Positions 46,861 through 59,800 of a stretch of 64,000 nucleotides of DNA are shown here, piece by piece. Position numbers and translations under genes: made by a program. The notes beneath the pieces were generated by a model that worked only from the letters and a program-made list of their open reading frames with translations, had not been told where the DNA came from and made no database searches. Each line of letters starts with the position of its first letter. The stretch's first letter is position 1. The DNA is from Apostichopus japonicus. Taxonomy: Eukaryota; Echinodermata; Holothuroidea; Aspidochirotida; Stichopodidae. The stretch lies in NCBI RefSeq assembly GCF_037975245.1, contig NC_092579.1:31600166-31664165 (forward strand), written 5' to 3'.

Positions 46861-47339
46861 GTTTCTAATACTTAAAGTTCCCAGAGACCGTATAAGATCG
46901 CGGCAAAAGCAAACTGCCCCCACCTGGTCTCGAGCCCGCGATCCAAAATACGTCACGCTCTCGAGGTACAGAGCAACCAACCGCGCCACGACAGCAGTTG
47001 ATATAAATCTATGTTCGTTTCTAATACTTAAAGTTCCCAGAGACCGTATAAGATCGCGGCAAAAGCAAACTGCCCCCACCTGGTCTCGAGCCCGCGATCC
47101 AAAATACGTCACGCTCTCGAGGTACAGAGCAACCAACCGCGCCACGACAGCAGTTGATATAAATCTATGTTCGTTTCTAATACTTAAAGTTCCAGAGACC
47201 GTACAAGATCGCGGCAAAAGCAAACTGCCCCCACCTGGTCTCGAGCCCGCGATCCAAAATACGTCACGCTCTCGAGGTACAGAGCAACCAACCGCGCCAC
47301 GACAGCAGTTGATATAAATCTATGTTCGTTTCTAATACT

Positions 47340-50300
47340 TAAAGTTCCAGGGGCCGTATAAGATCGCGTCAAAAGCAAACTGCCCCCACCTGGTCTCGAG
47401 CCCGCGATCCAAAATACGTCACGCTCTCGAGGTACAGAGCAACCAACCGCGCCACGACAGCAGTTGATATAAATCTATGTTCGTTTCTAATACTTAAAGT
47501 GGCCGTATAAGATCGCGGAAAAAACAAACTGCCCCCACCTGGTCTCGAGCCCGCGATCCAAAATTCGTCACGCTCTCGAGGTACAGAGCAACCAACCGCG
47601 CCACGACAGCAGTTGATATAAATCTATGTTCGTTTCTAATACTTAAAGTTCCAGAGACCGTATGAGATCGCGGAAAAAACAAACTGCCCCCACCTGGTCT
47701 CGAGCCCGCAATCCAAAATAAGTCACGCTCTCGAGGTACAGAGCAACCAACCGCGCCACGACAGCAGTTGATATAAATCTATGTTCGTTTCTAATACTTA
47801 AAGTTCCCAGAGACCGTATGAGATCGCGGCAAAAGCAAACTGCCCCCACCTGGTCTCGAGCCCGCGATCCAAAATACGTCACGCTCTCGAGGTACAGAGC
47901 AACCAACCGCGCCACGACAGCAGTTGATATAAATCTATGTTCGTTTCTAATACTTAAAGTTCCCAGAGACCGTATAAGATCGCGGCAAAAGCAAACTGCC
48001 CCCACCTGGTCTCGAGCCCGCGATCCAAAATACGTCACGCTCTCGAGGTACAGAGCAACCAACCGCGCCACGACAGCAGTTGATATAAATCTATGTTCGT
48101 TTCTAATACTTAAAGTTCCCAGAGACCGTATAAGATCGCGGCAAAAGCAAACTGCCCCCACCTGGTCTCGAGCCCGCGATCCAAAATACGTCACGCTCTC
48201 GAGGTACAGAGCAACCAACCGCGCCACGACAGCAGTTGATATAAATCTATGTTCGTTTCTAATACTTAAAGTTCCAGGGGCCGTATAAGATCGCGTCAAA
48301 AGCAAACTGCCCCCACCTGGTCTCGAGCCCGCGATCCAAAATACGTCACGCTCTCGAGGTACAGAGCAACCAACCGCGCCACGACAGCAGTTGATATAAA
48401 TCTATGTTCGTTTCTAATACTTAAAGTGGCCGTATAAGATCGCGGAAAAAACAAACTGCCCCCACCTGGTCTCGAGCCCGCGATCCAAAATTCGTCACGC
48501 TCTCGAGGTACAGAGCAACCAACCGCGCCACGACAGCAGTTGATATAAATCTATGTTCGTTTCTAATACTTAAAGTTCCAGAGACCGTATGAGATCGCGG
48601 AAAAAACAAACTGCCCCCACCTGGTCTCGAGCCCGCAATCCAAAATAAGTCACGCTCTCGAGGTACAGAGCAACCAACCGCGCCACGACAGCAGTTGATA
48701 TAAATCTATGTTCGTTTCTAATACTTAAAGTTCCCAGAGACCGTATGAGATCGCGGCAAAAGCAAACTGCCCCCACCTGGTCTCGAGCCCGCGATCCAAA
48801 ATACGTCACGCTCTCGAGGTACAGAGCAACCAACCGCGCCACGACAGCAGTTGATATAAATCTATGTTCGTTTCTAATACTTAAAGTTCCCAGAGACCGT
48901 ATGAGATCGCGGCAAAAGCAAACTGCCCCCACCTGGTCTCGAGCCCGCGATCCAAAATACGTCACGCTCTCGAGGTACAGAGCAACCAACCGCGCCACGA
49001 CAGCAGTTGATATAAATCTATGTTCGTTTCTAATACTTAAAGTTCCAGAGACCGTACCAGATCGCGGCAAAAGCAAACTGCCCCCACCTGGTCTCGAGCC
49101 CGCGATCCAAAATACGTCACGCTCTCGAGGTATAGAGCAACCAACCGCGCCACGACAGCAGTTGATATAAATCTATGTTCGTTTCTAATACTTAAAGTTC
49201 CAGAGACCGTATGAGATCGCGGCAAAAGCAAACTGCCCCCACCTGGTCTCGAGCCCGCGATCCAAAATACGTCACGCTCTCGAGGTACAGAGCAACCAAC
49301 CGCGCCACGACAGCAGTTGATATAAATCTATGTTCGTTTCTAATACTTAAAGTTCCCAGAAACCGTATAAGATCGCGGCAAAAGCAAACTGCCCCCACCT
49401 GGTCTCGAGCCCGCGATCCAAAATACGTCACGCTCTCGAGGTAAAGAGCAACCAACCGCGCCACGACAGCAGTTGATATAAATCTATGTTCGTTTCTAAT
49501 ACTTAAAGTTCCCGAGACCGTATAAGATCGCGGCAAAAGCAAACTGCCCCCACCTGGTCTCGAGCCCGCGATCCAAAATACGTCACGCTCTCGAGGTACA
49601 GAGCAACCAACCGCGCCACGACAGCAGTTGATATAAATCTATGTTCGTTTCTAATACTTAAAGTTCCCGAGACCGTATAAGATCGCGGCAAAAGCAAACT
49701 GCCCCCACCTGGTCTCGAGCCCGCGATCCAAAATACGTCACGCTCTCGAGGTACAGAGCAACCAACCGCGCCACGACAGCAGTTGATATAAATCTATGTT
49801 CGTTTCTAATACTTAAAGTTCCCAGAGACCGTATAAGATCGCGGCAAAAGCAAACTGCCCCCACCTGGTCTCGAGCCCGCGATCCAAAATACGTCACGCT
49901 CTCGAGGTACAGAGCAACCAACCGCGCCACGACAGCAGTTGATATAAATCTATGTTCGTTTCTAATACTTAAAGTTCCTAGAGACCGTATAAGATCGCGG
50001 CAAAAGCAAACTGCCCCCACCTGGTCTCGAGCCCGCGATCCAAAATACGTCACGCTCTCGAGGTACAGAGCAACCAACCGCGCCACGACAGCAGTTGATA
50101 TAAATCTATGTTCGTTTCTAATACTTAAAGTTCCCAGAGACCGTATAAAATCGCGGCAAAAGCAAACTGCCCCCACCTGGTCTCGAGCCCGCGATCCAAA
50201 ATACGTCACGCTCTCGAGGTACAGAGCAACCAACCGCGCCACGACAGCAGTTGATATAAATCTATGTTCGTTTCTAATACTTAAAGTTCCCGAGACCGTA

Positions 50301-51560
50301 TAAGATCGCGGCAAAAGCAAACTGCCCCCACCTGGTCTCGAGCCCGCGATCCAAAATACGTCACGCTCTCGAGGTACAAAGCAACCAACCGCGCCACGAC
50401 AGCAGTTGATATAAATCTATGTTCGTTTCTAATACTTAAAGTTCCAGAGACCGTACGAGATCGCGGAAAAAACAAACTGTCCCCACCTGGTCTCGAGCCC
50501 GCGATCCAAAATACGTCACGCTCTCGAGGTACAGAGCAACCAACCGCGCCACGACAGCAGTTGATATAAATCTATGTTCGTTTCTAATACTTAAAGTGGC
50601 CGTATAAGATCGCGGAAAAAACAAACTGCCCCCACCTGGTCTCGAGCCCGCGATCCAAAATTCGTCACGCTCTCGAGGTACAGAGCAACCAACCGCGCCA
50701 CGACAGCAGTTGATATAAATCTATGTTCGTTTCTAATACTTAAAGTTCCAGAGACCGTATGAGATCGCGGAAAAAACAAACTGCCCCCACCTGGTCTCGA
50801 GCCCGCAATCCAAAATAAGTCACGCTCTCGAGGTACAGAGCAACCAACCGCGCCACGACAGCAGTTGATATAAATCTATGTTCGTTTCTAATACTTAAAG
50901 TTCCAGGGGCCGTATAAGATCGCGTCAAAAGCAAACTGCCCCCACCTGGTCTCGAGCCCGCGATCCAAAATACGTCACGCTCTCGAGGTACAGAGCAACC
51001 AACCGCGCCACGACAGCAGTTGATATAAATCTATGTTCGTTTCTAATACTTAAAGTTCCAGGGGCCGTATAAGATCGCGTCAAAAGCAAACTGCCCCCAC
51101 CTGGTCTCGAGCCCGCGATCCAAAATACGTCACGCTCTCGAGGTACAGAGCAACCAACCGCGCCACGACAGCAGTTGATATAAATCTATGTTCGTTTCTA
51201 ATACTTAAAGTTCCCAGAGACCGTATGAGATCGCGGCAAAAGCAAACTGCCCCCACCTGTTCTCGAGCCCGCGATCCAAAATACGTGACGCTCTCGAGGT
51301 ACAGAGCAACCAACCGCGCCACGACAGCAGTTGATATAAATCTATGTTCGTTTCTAATACTTAAAGTTCCAGGGGCCGTATAAGATCGCGTCAAAAGCAA
51401 ACTGCCCCCACCTGGTCTCGAGCCCGCGATCCAAAATACGTCACGCTCTCGAGGTACAGAGCAACCAACCGCGCCACGACAGCAGTTGATATAAATCTAT
51501 GTTCGTTTCTAATACTTAAAGTTCCAGGGGCCGTATAAGATCGCGTCAAAAGCAAACTGC
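47340..51560 (-). repeat. Repeated 3- to 14-unit blocks with truncated GTGGCCG junction units
   Basis: A shortened unit in which CTTAAAGT joins directly to GGCCGTATAAG occurs at about 47,494, 48,421 and 50,591 (offsets 927 and 2170 bp). It travels with neighbours carrying GCGGAAAAAACAAAC and AATCCAAAATAAG. A 466-bp (3-unit) duplication with ACCTGTTCTCGAG follows at about 51,060-51,990. Confidence 0.75.
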
Positions 51561-52441
51561 CCCCACCTGGTCTCGAGCCCGCGATCCAAAATACGTCACG
51601 CTCTCGAGGTACAGAGCAACCAACCGCGCCACGACAGCAGTTGATATAAATCTATGTTCGTTTCTAATACTTAAAGTTCCCAGAGACCGTATGAGATCGC
51701 GGCAAAAGCAAACTGCCCCCACCTGTTCTCGAGCCCGCGATCCAAAATACGTGACGCTCTCGAGGTACAGAGCAACCAACCGCGCCACGACAGCAGTTGA
51801 TATAAATCTATGTTCGTTTCTAATACTTAAAGTTCCCAGAGACCGTATGAGATCGCGGCAAAAGCAAACTGCCCCCACCTGGTCTCGAGCCCGCGATCCA
51901 AAATACGTCACGCTCTCGAGGTACAGAGCAACCAACCGCGCCACGACAGCAGTTGATATAAATCTATGTTCGTTTCTAATACTTAAAGTTTCAGGGGCCG
52001 TATAAGATCGCGGCAAAAGCAAACTGCCCCCACCTGGTCTCGAGCCCGCGATCCAAAATACGTCACGCTCTCGAGGTACAGAGCAACCAACCGCGCCACG
52101 ACAGCAGTTGATATAAATCTATGTTTGTTTCTAATACTTAAAGTTCCCAGAGACCGTATAAGATCGCGGCAAAAGCAAACTGCCCCCACCTGGTCTCGAG
52201 CCCGCGATCCAAAATACGTCACGCTCTCGAGGTACAGAGCAACCAACCGCGCCACGACAGCAGTTGATATAAATCTATGTTCGTTTCTAATACTTAAAGT
52301 TCCAGAGACCGTATGAGATCGCGGCAAAATCAAACTGCCCCCACCTGGTCTCGAGCCCGCGATCCAAAATACGTCACGCTCTCGAGGTACAGAGCAACCA
52401 ACCGCGCCACGACAGCAGTTGATATAAATCTATGTTCGTTT

Positions 52442-53885
52442 CTAATACTTAAAGTTCCAGAGACCGTATGAGATCGCGGCAAAAGCAAACAGCCCCCACC
52501 TGGTCTCGAGCCCGCGATCCAAATACGTCACGCTCTCGAGGTACAGAGCAACCAACCGCGCCACGACAGCAGTTGATATAAATCTATGTTCGTTTCTAAT
52601 ACTTAAAGTTCCCAGAGACCGTATAAGATCGCGGCAAAAGCAAACTGCCCCCACCTGGTCTCGAGCCCGCGATCCAAAATACGTCACGCTCTCGAGGTAC
52701 AGAGCAACCAACCGCGCCACGACAGCAGTTGATATAAATCTATGTTCGTTTCTAATACTTAAAGTTCCAGAGACCGTATGAGATCGCGGCAAAAGCAAAC
52801 TGCCCCCACCTGGTCTCGAACCCGCGATCCAAAATACGTCACGCTCTCGAGGTACAGAGCAACCAACCGCGCCACGACAGCAGTTGATATAAATCTATGT
52901 TCGTTTCTAATACTTAAAGTTCCCAGAGACCGTATGAGATCGCGGCAAAAGCAAACTGCCCCCACCTGGTCTCGAGCCCGCGATCCAAAATACGTCACGC
53001 TCTCGAGGTACAGAGCAACCAACCGCGCCACGACAGCAGTTGATATAAATCTATGTTCGTTTCTAATACTTAAAGTTCCCCGAGACCGTATGAGATCGCG
53101 GCAAAAGCAAACTGCCCCCACCTGGTCTCGAGCCCGCGATCCAAAATACGTCACGCTCTCGAGGTACAGAGCAACCAACCGCGCCACGACAGCAGTTGAT
53201 ATAAATCTATGTTCGTTTCTAATACTTAAAGTTCCCGAGACCGTATAAGAACGCGTCAAAAGCAAACTGCCCCCACCTGGTCTCGAGCCCGCGATCCAAA
53301 ATACGTCACGCTCTCGAGGTACAGAGCAACCAACCGCGCCACGACAGCAGTTGATATAAATCTATGTTCGTTTCTAATACTTAAAGTTCCAGAGACCGTA
53401 TAAGATCGCGGCAAAAGCAAACTGCCCCCACCTGGTCTCGAACCCGCGATCCAAAATACGTCACGCTCTCGAGGTACAGAGCAACCAACCGCGCCACGAC
53501 AGCAGTTGATATAAATCTATGTTCGTTTCTAATACTTAAAGTTCCAGAGACCGTATGAGATCGCGGCAAAAGCAAACAGCCCCCACCTGGTCTCGAGCCC
53601 GCGATCCAAATACGTCACGCTCTCGAGGTACAGAGCAACCAACCGCGCCACGACAGCAGTTGATATAAATCTATGTTCGTTTCTAATACTTAAAGTTCCC
53701 AGAGACCGTATAAGATCGCGGCAAAAGCAAACTGCCCCCACCTGGTCTCGAGCCCGCGATCCAAAATACGTCACGCTCTCGAGGTACAGAGCAACCAACC
53801 GCGCCACGACAGCAGTTGATATAAATCTATGTTCGTTTCTAATACTTAAAGTTCCCGAGACCGTATAAGATCGCGGCAAAAGCAA
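52442..53885 (-). repeat. Multi-unit repeat, period 1087 bp (7 units)
   Basis: Units with AAACAGCCCCCACC and the one-base deletion CGATCCAAATACG occur at 52491 and again at 53578, with matching neighbours. Further right, GTTCCCGAG-type and CATAAAG-type marker units recur at about 56,801, 58,509, 59,754 and 63,018 with spacings close to 11, 8 and 21 units, so the same process continues to the window end. Confidence 0.75.
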
Positions 53886-56800
53886 ACTGCCCCCACCTGG
53901 TCTCGAGCCCGCGATCCAAAATACGTCACGCTCTCGAGGTACAGAGCAACCAACCGCGCCACGACAGCAGTTGATATAAATCTATGTTCGTTTCTAAGAC
54001 TTAAAGTTCCCAGAGACCGTATTAGATCGCGGCAAAAGCAAACTGCCCCCACCTGGTCTCGAGCCCGCGATCCAAAATACGTCACGCTCTCGAGGTACAG
54101 AGCAGCCAACCGCGCCACGACAGCAGTTGATATAAATCTATGTTCGTTTCTAATACTTAAAGTTCCAGAGACCGTATAAGATCGCGGCAAAAGCAAACTG
54201 CCCCCACCTGGTCTCGAGCCCGCGATCCAAAATACGTCACGCTCTCGAGGTACAGAGCAACCAACCGCGCCACGACAGCAGTTGATATAAATCTATGTTC
54301 GTTTCTAATACTTAAAGTTCCAGAGACCGTATAAGATCGCGGCAAAAGCAAACTGCCCCCACCTGGTCTCGAGCCCGCGATCCAAAATACGTCACGCTCT
54401 CGAGGTACAGAGCAACCAACCGCGCCACGACAGCAGTTGATATAAATCTATGTTCGTTTCTCATACTTAAAGTTCCCAGAGACCGTATGAGATCGCGGCA
54501 AAAGCAAACTGCCCCCACCTGGTCTCGAGCCCGCGATCCAAAATACGTCACGCTCTCGAGGTACAGAGCAACCAACCGCGCCACGACAGCAGTTGATATA
54601 AATCTATGTTCGTTTCTAATACTTAAAGTTCCCCGAGACCGTATAAGATCGCGGCAAAACCAAACTGCCCCCACCTGGTCTCGAGCCCGCGATCCAAAAT
54701 ACGTCACGCTCTCGAGGTACAGAGCAACCAACCGCGCCACGACAGCAGTTGATATAAATCTATGTTCGTTTCTAATACTTAAAGTTCCCGAGACCGTATA
54801 AGATCGCGGCAAAAGCAAACTGCCCCCACCTGGTCTCGAGCCCGCGATCCAAAATACGTCACGCTCTCGAGGTACAGAGCAACCAACCGCGCCACGACAG
54901 CAGTTGATATAAATCTATGTTCGTTTCTAAGACTTAAAGTTCCCAGAGACCGTATTAGATCGCGGCAAAAGCAAACTGCCCCCACCTGGTCTCGAGCCCG
55001 CGATCCAAAATACGTCACGCTCTCGAGGTACAGAGCAACCAACCGCGCCACGACAGCAGTTGATATAAATCTATGTTCGTTTCTAATACTTAAAGTTCCA
55101 GAGACCGTATGAGATCGCGGCAAAAGCAAACTGCCCCCACCTGGTCTCGAGCCCGCGATCCAAAATACGTCACGCTCTCGAGGTACAGAGCAACCAACCG
55201 CGCCACGACAGCAGTTGATATAAATCTATGTTCGTTTCTAATACTTAAAGTTCCCAGAGACCGTATGAGATCGCGGCAAAAGCAAACTGCCCCCACCTGG
55301 TCTCGAGCCCGCGATCCAAAATACGTCACGCTCTCGAGGTACAGAGCAACCAACCGCGCCACGACAGCAGTTGATATAAATCTATGTTCGTTTCTAATAC
55401 TTAAAGTTCCAGAGACCGTATAAGATCGCGGCAAAAGCAAACTGCCCCCACCTGGTCTCGAGCCCGCGATCCAAAATACGTCACGCTCTCGAGGTACAGA
55501 GCAACCAACCGCGCCACGACAGCAGTTGATATAAATCTATGTTCGTTTCTAATACTTAAAGTTCCCCGAGACCGTATAAGATCGCGGCAAAAGCAAACTG
55601 CCCCCACCTGGTCTCGAGCCCGCGATCCAAAATACGTCACGCTCTCGAGGTACAGAGCAACCAACCGCGCCACGACAGCAGTTGATATAAATCTATGTTC
55701 GTTTCTAATACTTAAAGTTTCCGAGACCGTATAAGAACGCGTCAAAAGCAAACTGCCCCCACCTGGTCTCGAGCCCGCGATCCAAAATACGTCACGCTCT
55801 CGAGGTACAGAGCAACCAACCGCGCCACGACAGCAGTTGATATAAATCTATGTTCGTTTCTAATACTTAAAGTTCCCAGAGACCGTATAAGATCGCGGCA
55901 AAAGCAAACTGCCCCCACCTGGTCTCGAGCCCGCGATCCAAAATACGTCACGCTCTCGAGGTACAGAGCAACCAACCGCGCCACGACAGCAGTTGATATA
56001 AATCTATGTTCGTTTCTAATACTTAAAGTTCCCAGAGACCGTATGAGATCGCGGCAAAAGCAAACTGCCCCCACCTGGTCTCGAGCCCGCGATCCAAAAT
56101 ACGTCACGCTCTCGAGGTACAGAGCAACCAACCGCGCCACGACAGCAGTTGATATAAATCTATCTTCGTTTCTAATACTTAAAGTTCCCCGAGACCGTAT
56201 AAGATCGCGGCAAAAGCAAACTGCCCCCACCTGGTCTCGAGCCCGCGATCCAAAATACGTGACGCTCTCGAGGTACAGAGCAACCAACCGCGCCACGACA
56301 GCAGTTGATATAAATCTATGTTCGTTTCTAATACTTAAAGTTCCCGAGACCGTATAAGAACGCGTCAAAAGCAAACTGCCCCCACCTGGTCTCGAGCCCG
56401 CGATCCAAAATACGTCACGCTCTCGAGGTACAGAGCAACCAACCGCGCCACGACAGCAGTTGATATAAATCTATGTTCGTTTCTAATACTTAAAGTTCCC
56501 AGAGACCGTATGAGATCGCGGCAAAAGCAAACTGCCCCCACCTGGTCTCGAGCCCGCGATCCAAAATACGTCACGCTCTCGAGGTACAGAGCAACCAACC
56601 GCGCCACGACAGCAGTTGATATAAATCTATGTTCGTTTCTAATACTTAAAGTTCCCAGAGACCGTATGAGATCGCGGCAAAAGCAAACTGCCCCCACCTG
56701 TTCTCGAGCCCGCGATCCAAAATACGTCACGCTCTCGAGGTACAGAGCAACCAACCGCGCCACGACAGCAGTTGATATAAATCTATGTTCGTTTCTAATA

Positions 56801-59800
56801 CATAAAGTTCCAGAGACCGTATGAAATCGCGGAAAAAGCTAACTGCCCCCACCTGGTCTCGAGCCCGCGATCCAAAATACGTCACGCTCTCGAGGTACAG
56901 AGCAACCAACCGCGCCACGACAGCAGTTGATATAAATCTATAATCGTTTCTAATACTTAAAGTTCCAGAGACCGTACCAGATTCCGCAAAAGCAAACTGC
57001 CCCCACCTGGTCTCGAGCCCGCGATCCAAAATACGTCACGCTCTCGAGGTACAGAGCAACCAACCGCGCCACGAGAGCAGTTGATATAGAGCTATGTTCG
57101 TTTCTAATACTTAAAGTTCCCAGAGACCGTATAAGATCGCGGCAAAAGCAAACTGCCCCCACCTGGTCTCGAGCCCGCGATCCAAAATACGTGACGCTCT
57201 CGAGGTACAGAGCAACCAACCGCGCCACGACAGCAGTTGATATAAATCTATGTTCGTTTCTAATACTTAAAGTTCCCAGAGACCGTATAAGATCGCGGCA
57301 AAAGCAAACTGCCCCCACCTGGTCTCGAGCCCGCGATCCAAAATACGTCACGCTCTCGAGGTACAGAGCAACCACCCGCGCCACGACAGCAGTTGATATA
57401 AATCTATGTTCGTTTCTAATACTTAAAGTTCCCAGAGACCGTATAAGATCGCGGCAAAAGCAAACTGCCCCCACCTGGTCTCGAGCCCGCGAACCAAAAT
57501 ACGTCACGCTCTCGAGGTACAGAGCAACCAACCGCGCCACGACAGGAGTTGATATAAATCTATGTTCGTTTCTAATACTTAAAGTTCCCGAGATCGTATA
57601 AGATCGCGGCAAAAGCAAACTGCCCCCACCTGGTCTCGAGCCCGCGATCCAAAATACGTCACGCTCTCGAGGTACAGAGCAACCAACCGCGCCACGACAG
57701 CAGTTGATATAAATCTATGTTCGTTTCTAATACTTAAAGTTTCAGGGGCCGTATAAGATCGCGGCAAAAGCAAACTGCCCCCACCTGGTCTCGAGCCCGC
57801 GATCCAAAATACGTCACGCTCTCGAGGTACAGAGCAACCAACCGCGCCACGACAGCAGTTGATATAAATCTATGTTCGTTTCTAATACTTAAAGTTCCCA
57901 GAGACCGTATAAGATCGCGGCAAAAGCAAACTGCCCCCACCTGGTCTCGAGCCCGCGATCCAAAATACGTCACGCTCTCGAGGTACAGAGCAACCAACCG
58001 CGCCACGACAGCAGTTGATATAAATCTATGTTCGTTTCTAATACTTAAAGTTCCAGAGACCGTATGAGATTGCGGCAAAAGCAAACTGCCCCCACCTGGT
58101 CTCGAGCCCGCGATCCAAAATACGTCACGCTCTCGAGGTACAGAGCAACCAACCGCGCCACGACAGCAGTTGATATAAATCTATGTTCGTTTCTAATACT
58201 TAAAGTTCCAGAGACCGTATGAGATCGCGGCAAAAGCAAACTGCCCCCACCTGGTCTCGAGCCCGCGATCCAAAATACGTCACGCTCTCGAGGTACAGAG
58301 CAACCAACCGCGCCACGACAGCAGTTGATATAAATCTATGTTCGTTTCTAATACTTAAAGTTCCAGAGACCGTATGAGATCGCGGCAAAAGCAACCTGCC
58401 CCCACCTGGTCTCGAGCCCGCGATCCAAAATACGTCACGCTCTCGAGGTACAGAGCAACCAACCGCGCCACGACAGCAGTTGATATAAATCTATGTTCGT
58501 TTCTAATACATAAAGTTCCAGAGACCGTATGAAATCGCGGAAAAAGCTAACTGCCCCCACCTGGTCTCGAGCCCGCGATCCAAAATACGTCACGCTCTCG
58601 AGGTACAGAGCAACCAACCGCGCCACGACAGCAGTTGATATAAATCTATGTTCGTTTCTAATACTTAAAGTTCCCAGAGACCGTACCAGATCCCGCAAAA
58701 GCAAACTGCCCCCACCTGGCCTCGAGCCCGCGATCCAAAATACGTCACGCTCTCGAGGTACAGAGCAACCAACCGCGCCACGAGAGCAGTTGATATAAAT
58801 CTATGTTCGTTTCTAATACTTAAAGTTCCCAGAGACCGTATGAGATCGCGGCAAAAGCAAACTGCCCCCACCTGGTCTCGAGCCCGCGATCCAAAATACG
58901 TGACGCTCTCGAGGTACAGAGCAACCAACCGCGCCACGACAGCAGTTGATATAAATCTATGTTCGTTTCTAATACTTAAAGTTCCCAGAGACCGTATGAG
59001 ATCGCGGCAAAAGCAAACTGCCCCCACCTGGTCTCGAGCCCGCGATCCAAAATACGTCACGCTCTCGAGGTACAGAGCAACCAACCGCGCCACGACAGCA
59101 GTTGATATAGAGCTATGTTCGTTTCTAATACTTAAAGTTCCCAGAGACCGTATAAGATCGCGGCAAAAGCAAACTGCCCCCACCTGGTCTCGAGCCCGCG
59201 ATCCAAAATACGTCACGCTCTCGAGGTACAGAGCAACCAACCGCGCCACGACAGCAGTTGATATAAATCTATGTTCGTTTCTAATACTTAAAGTTTCAGG
59301 GGCCGTATAAGATCGCGGCAAAAGCAAACTGCCCCCACCTGGTCTCGAGCCCGCGATCCAAAATACGTCACGCTCTCGAGGTACAGAGCAACCAACCGCG
59401 CCACGACAGCAGTTGATATAAATCTATGTTCGTTTCTAATACTTAAAGTTCCCAGAGACCGTATGAGATCGCGGCAAAAGCAAACTGCCCCCACCTGGTC
59501 TCGAGCCCGCGATCCAAAATACGTCACGCTCTCGAGGTACAGAGCAACCAACCGCGCCACGACAGCAGTTGATATAAATCTATGTTCGTTTCTAATACTT
59601 AAAGTTCCCAGAGACCGTATGAGATCGCGGCAAAAGCAAACTGCCCCCACCTGGTCTCGAGCCCGCGATCCAAAATACGTCACGCTCTCGAGGTACAGAG
59701 CAACCAACCGCGCCACGACAGCAGTTGATATAAATCTATGTTCGTTTCTAATACATAAAGTTCCAGAGACCGTATGAAATCGCGGAAAAAGCTAACTGCC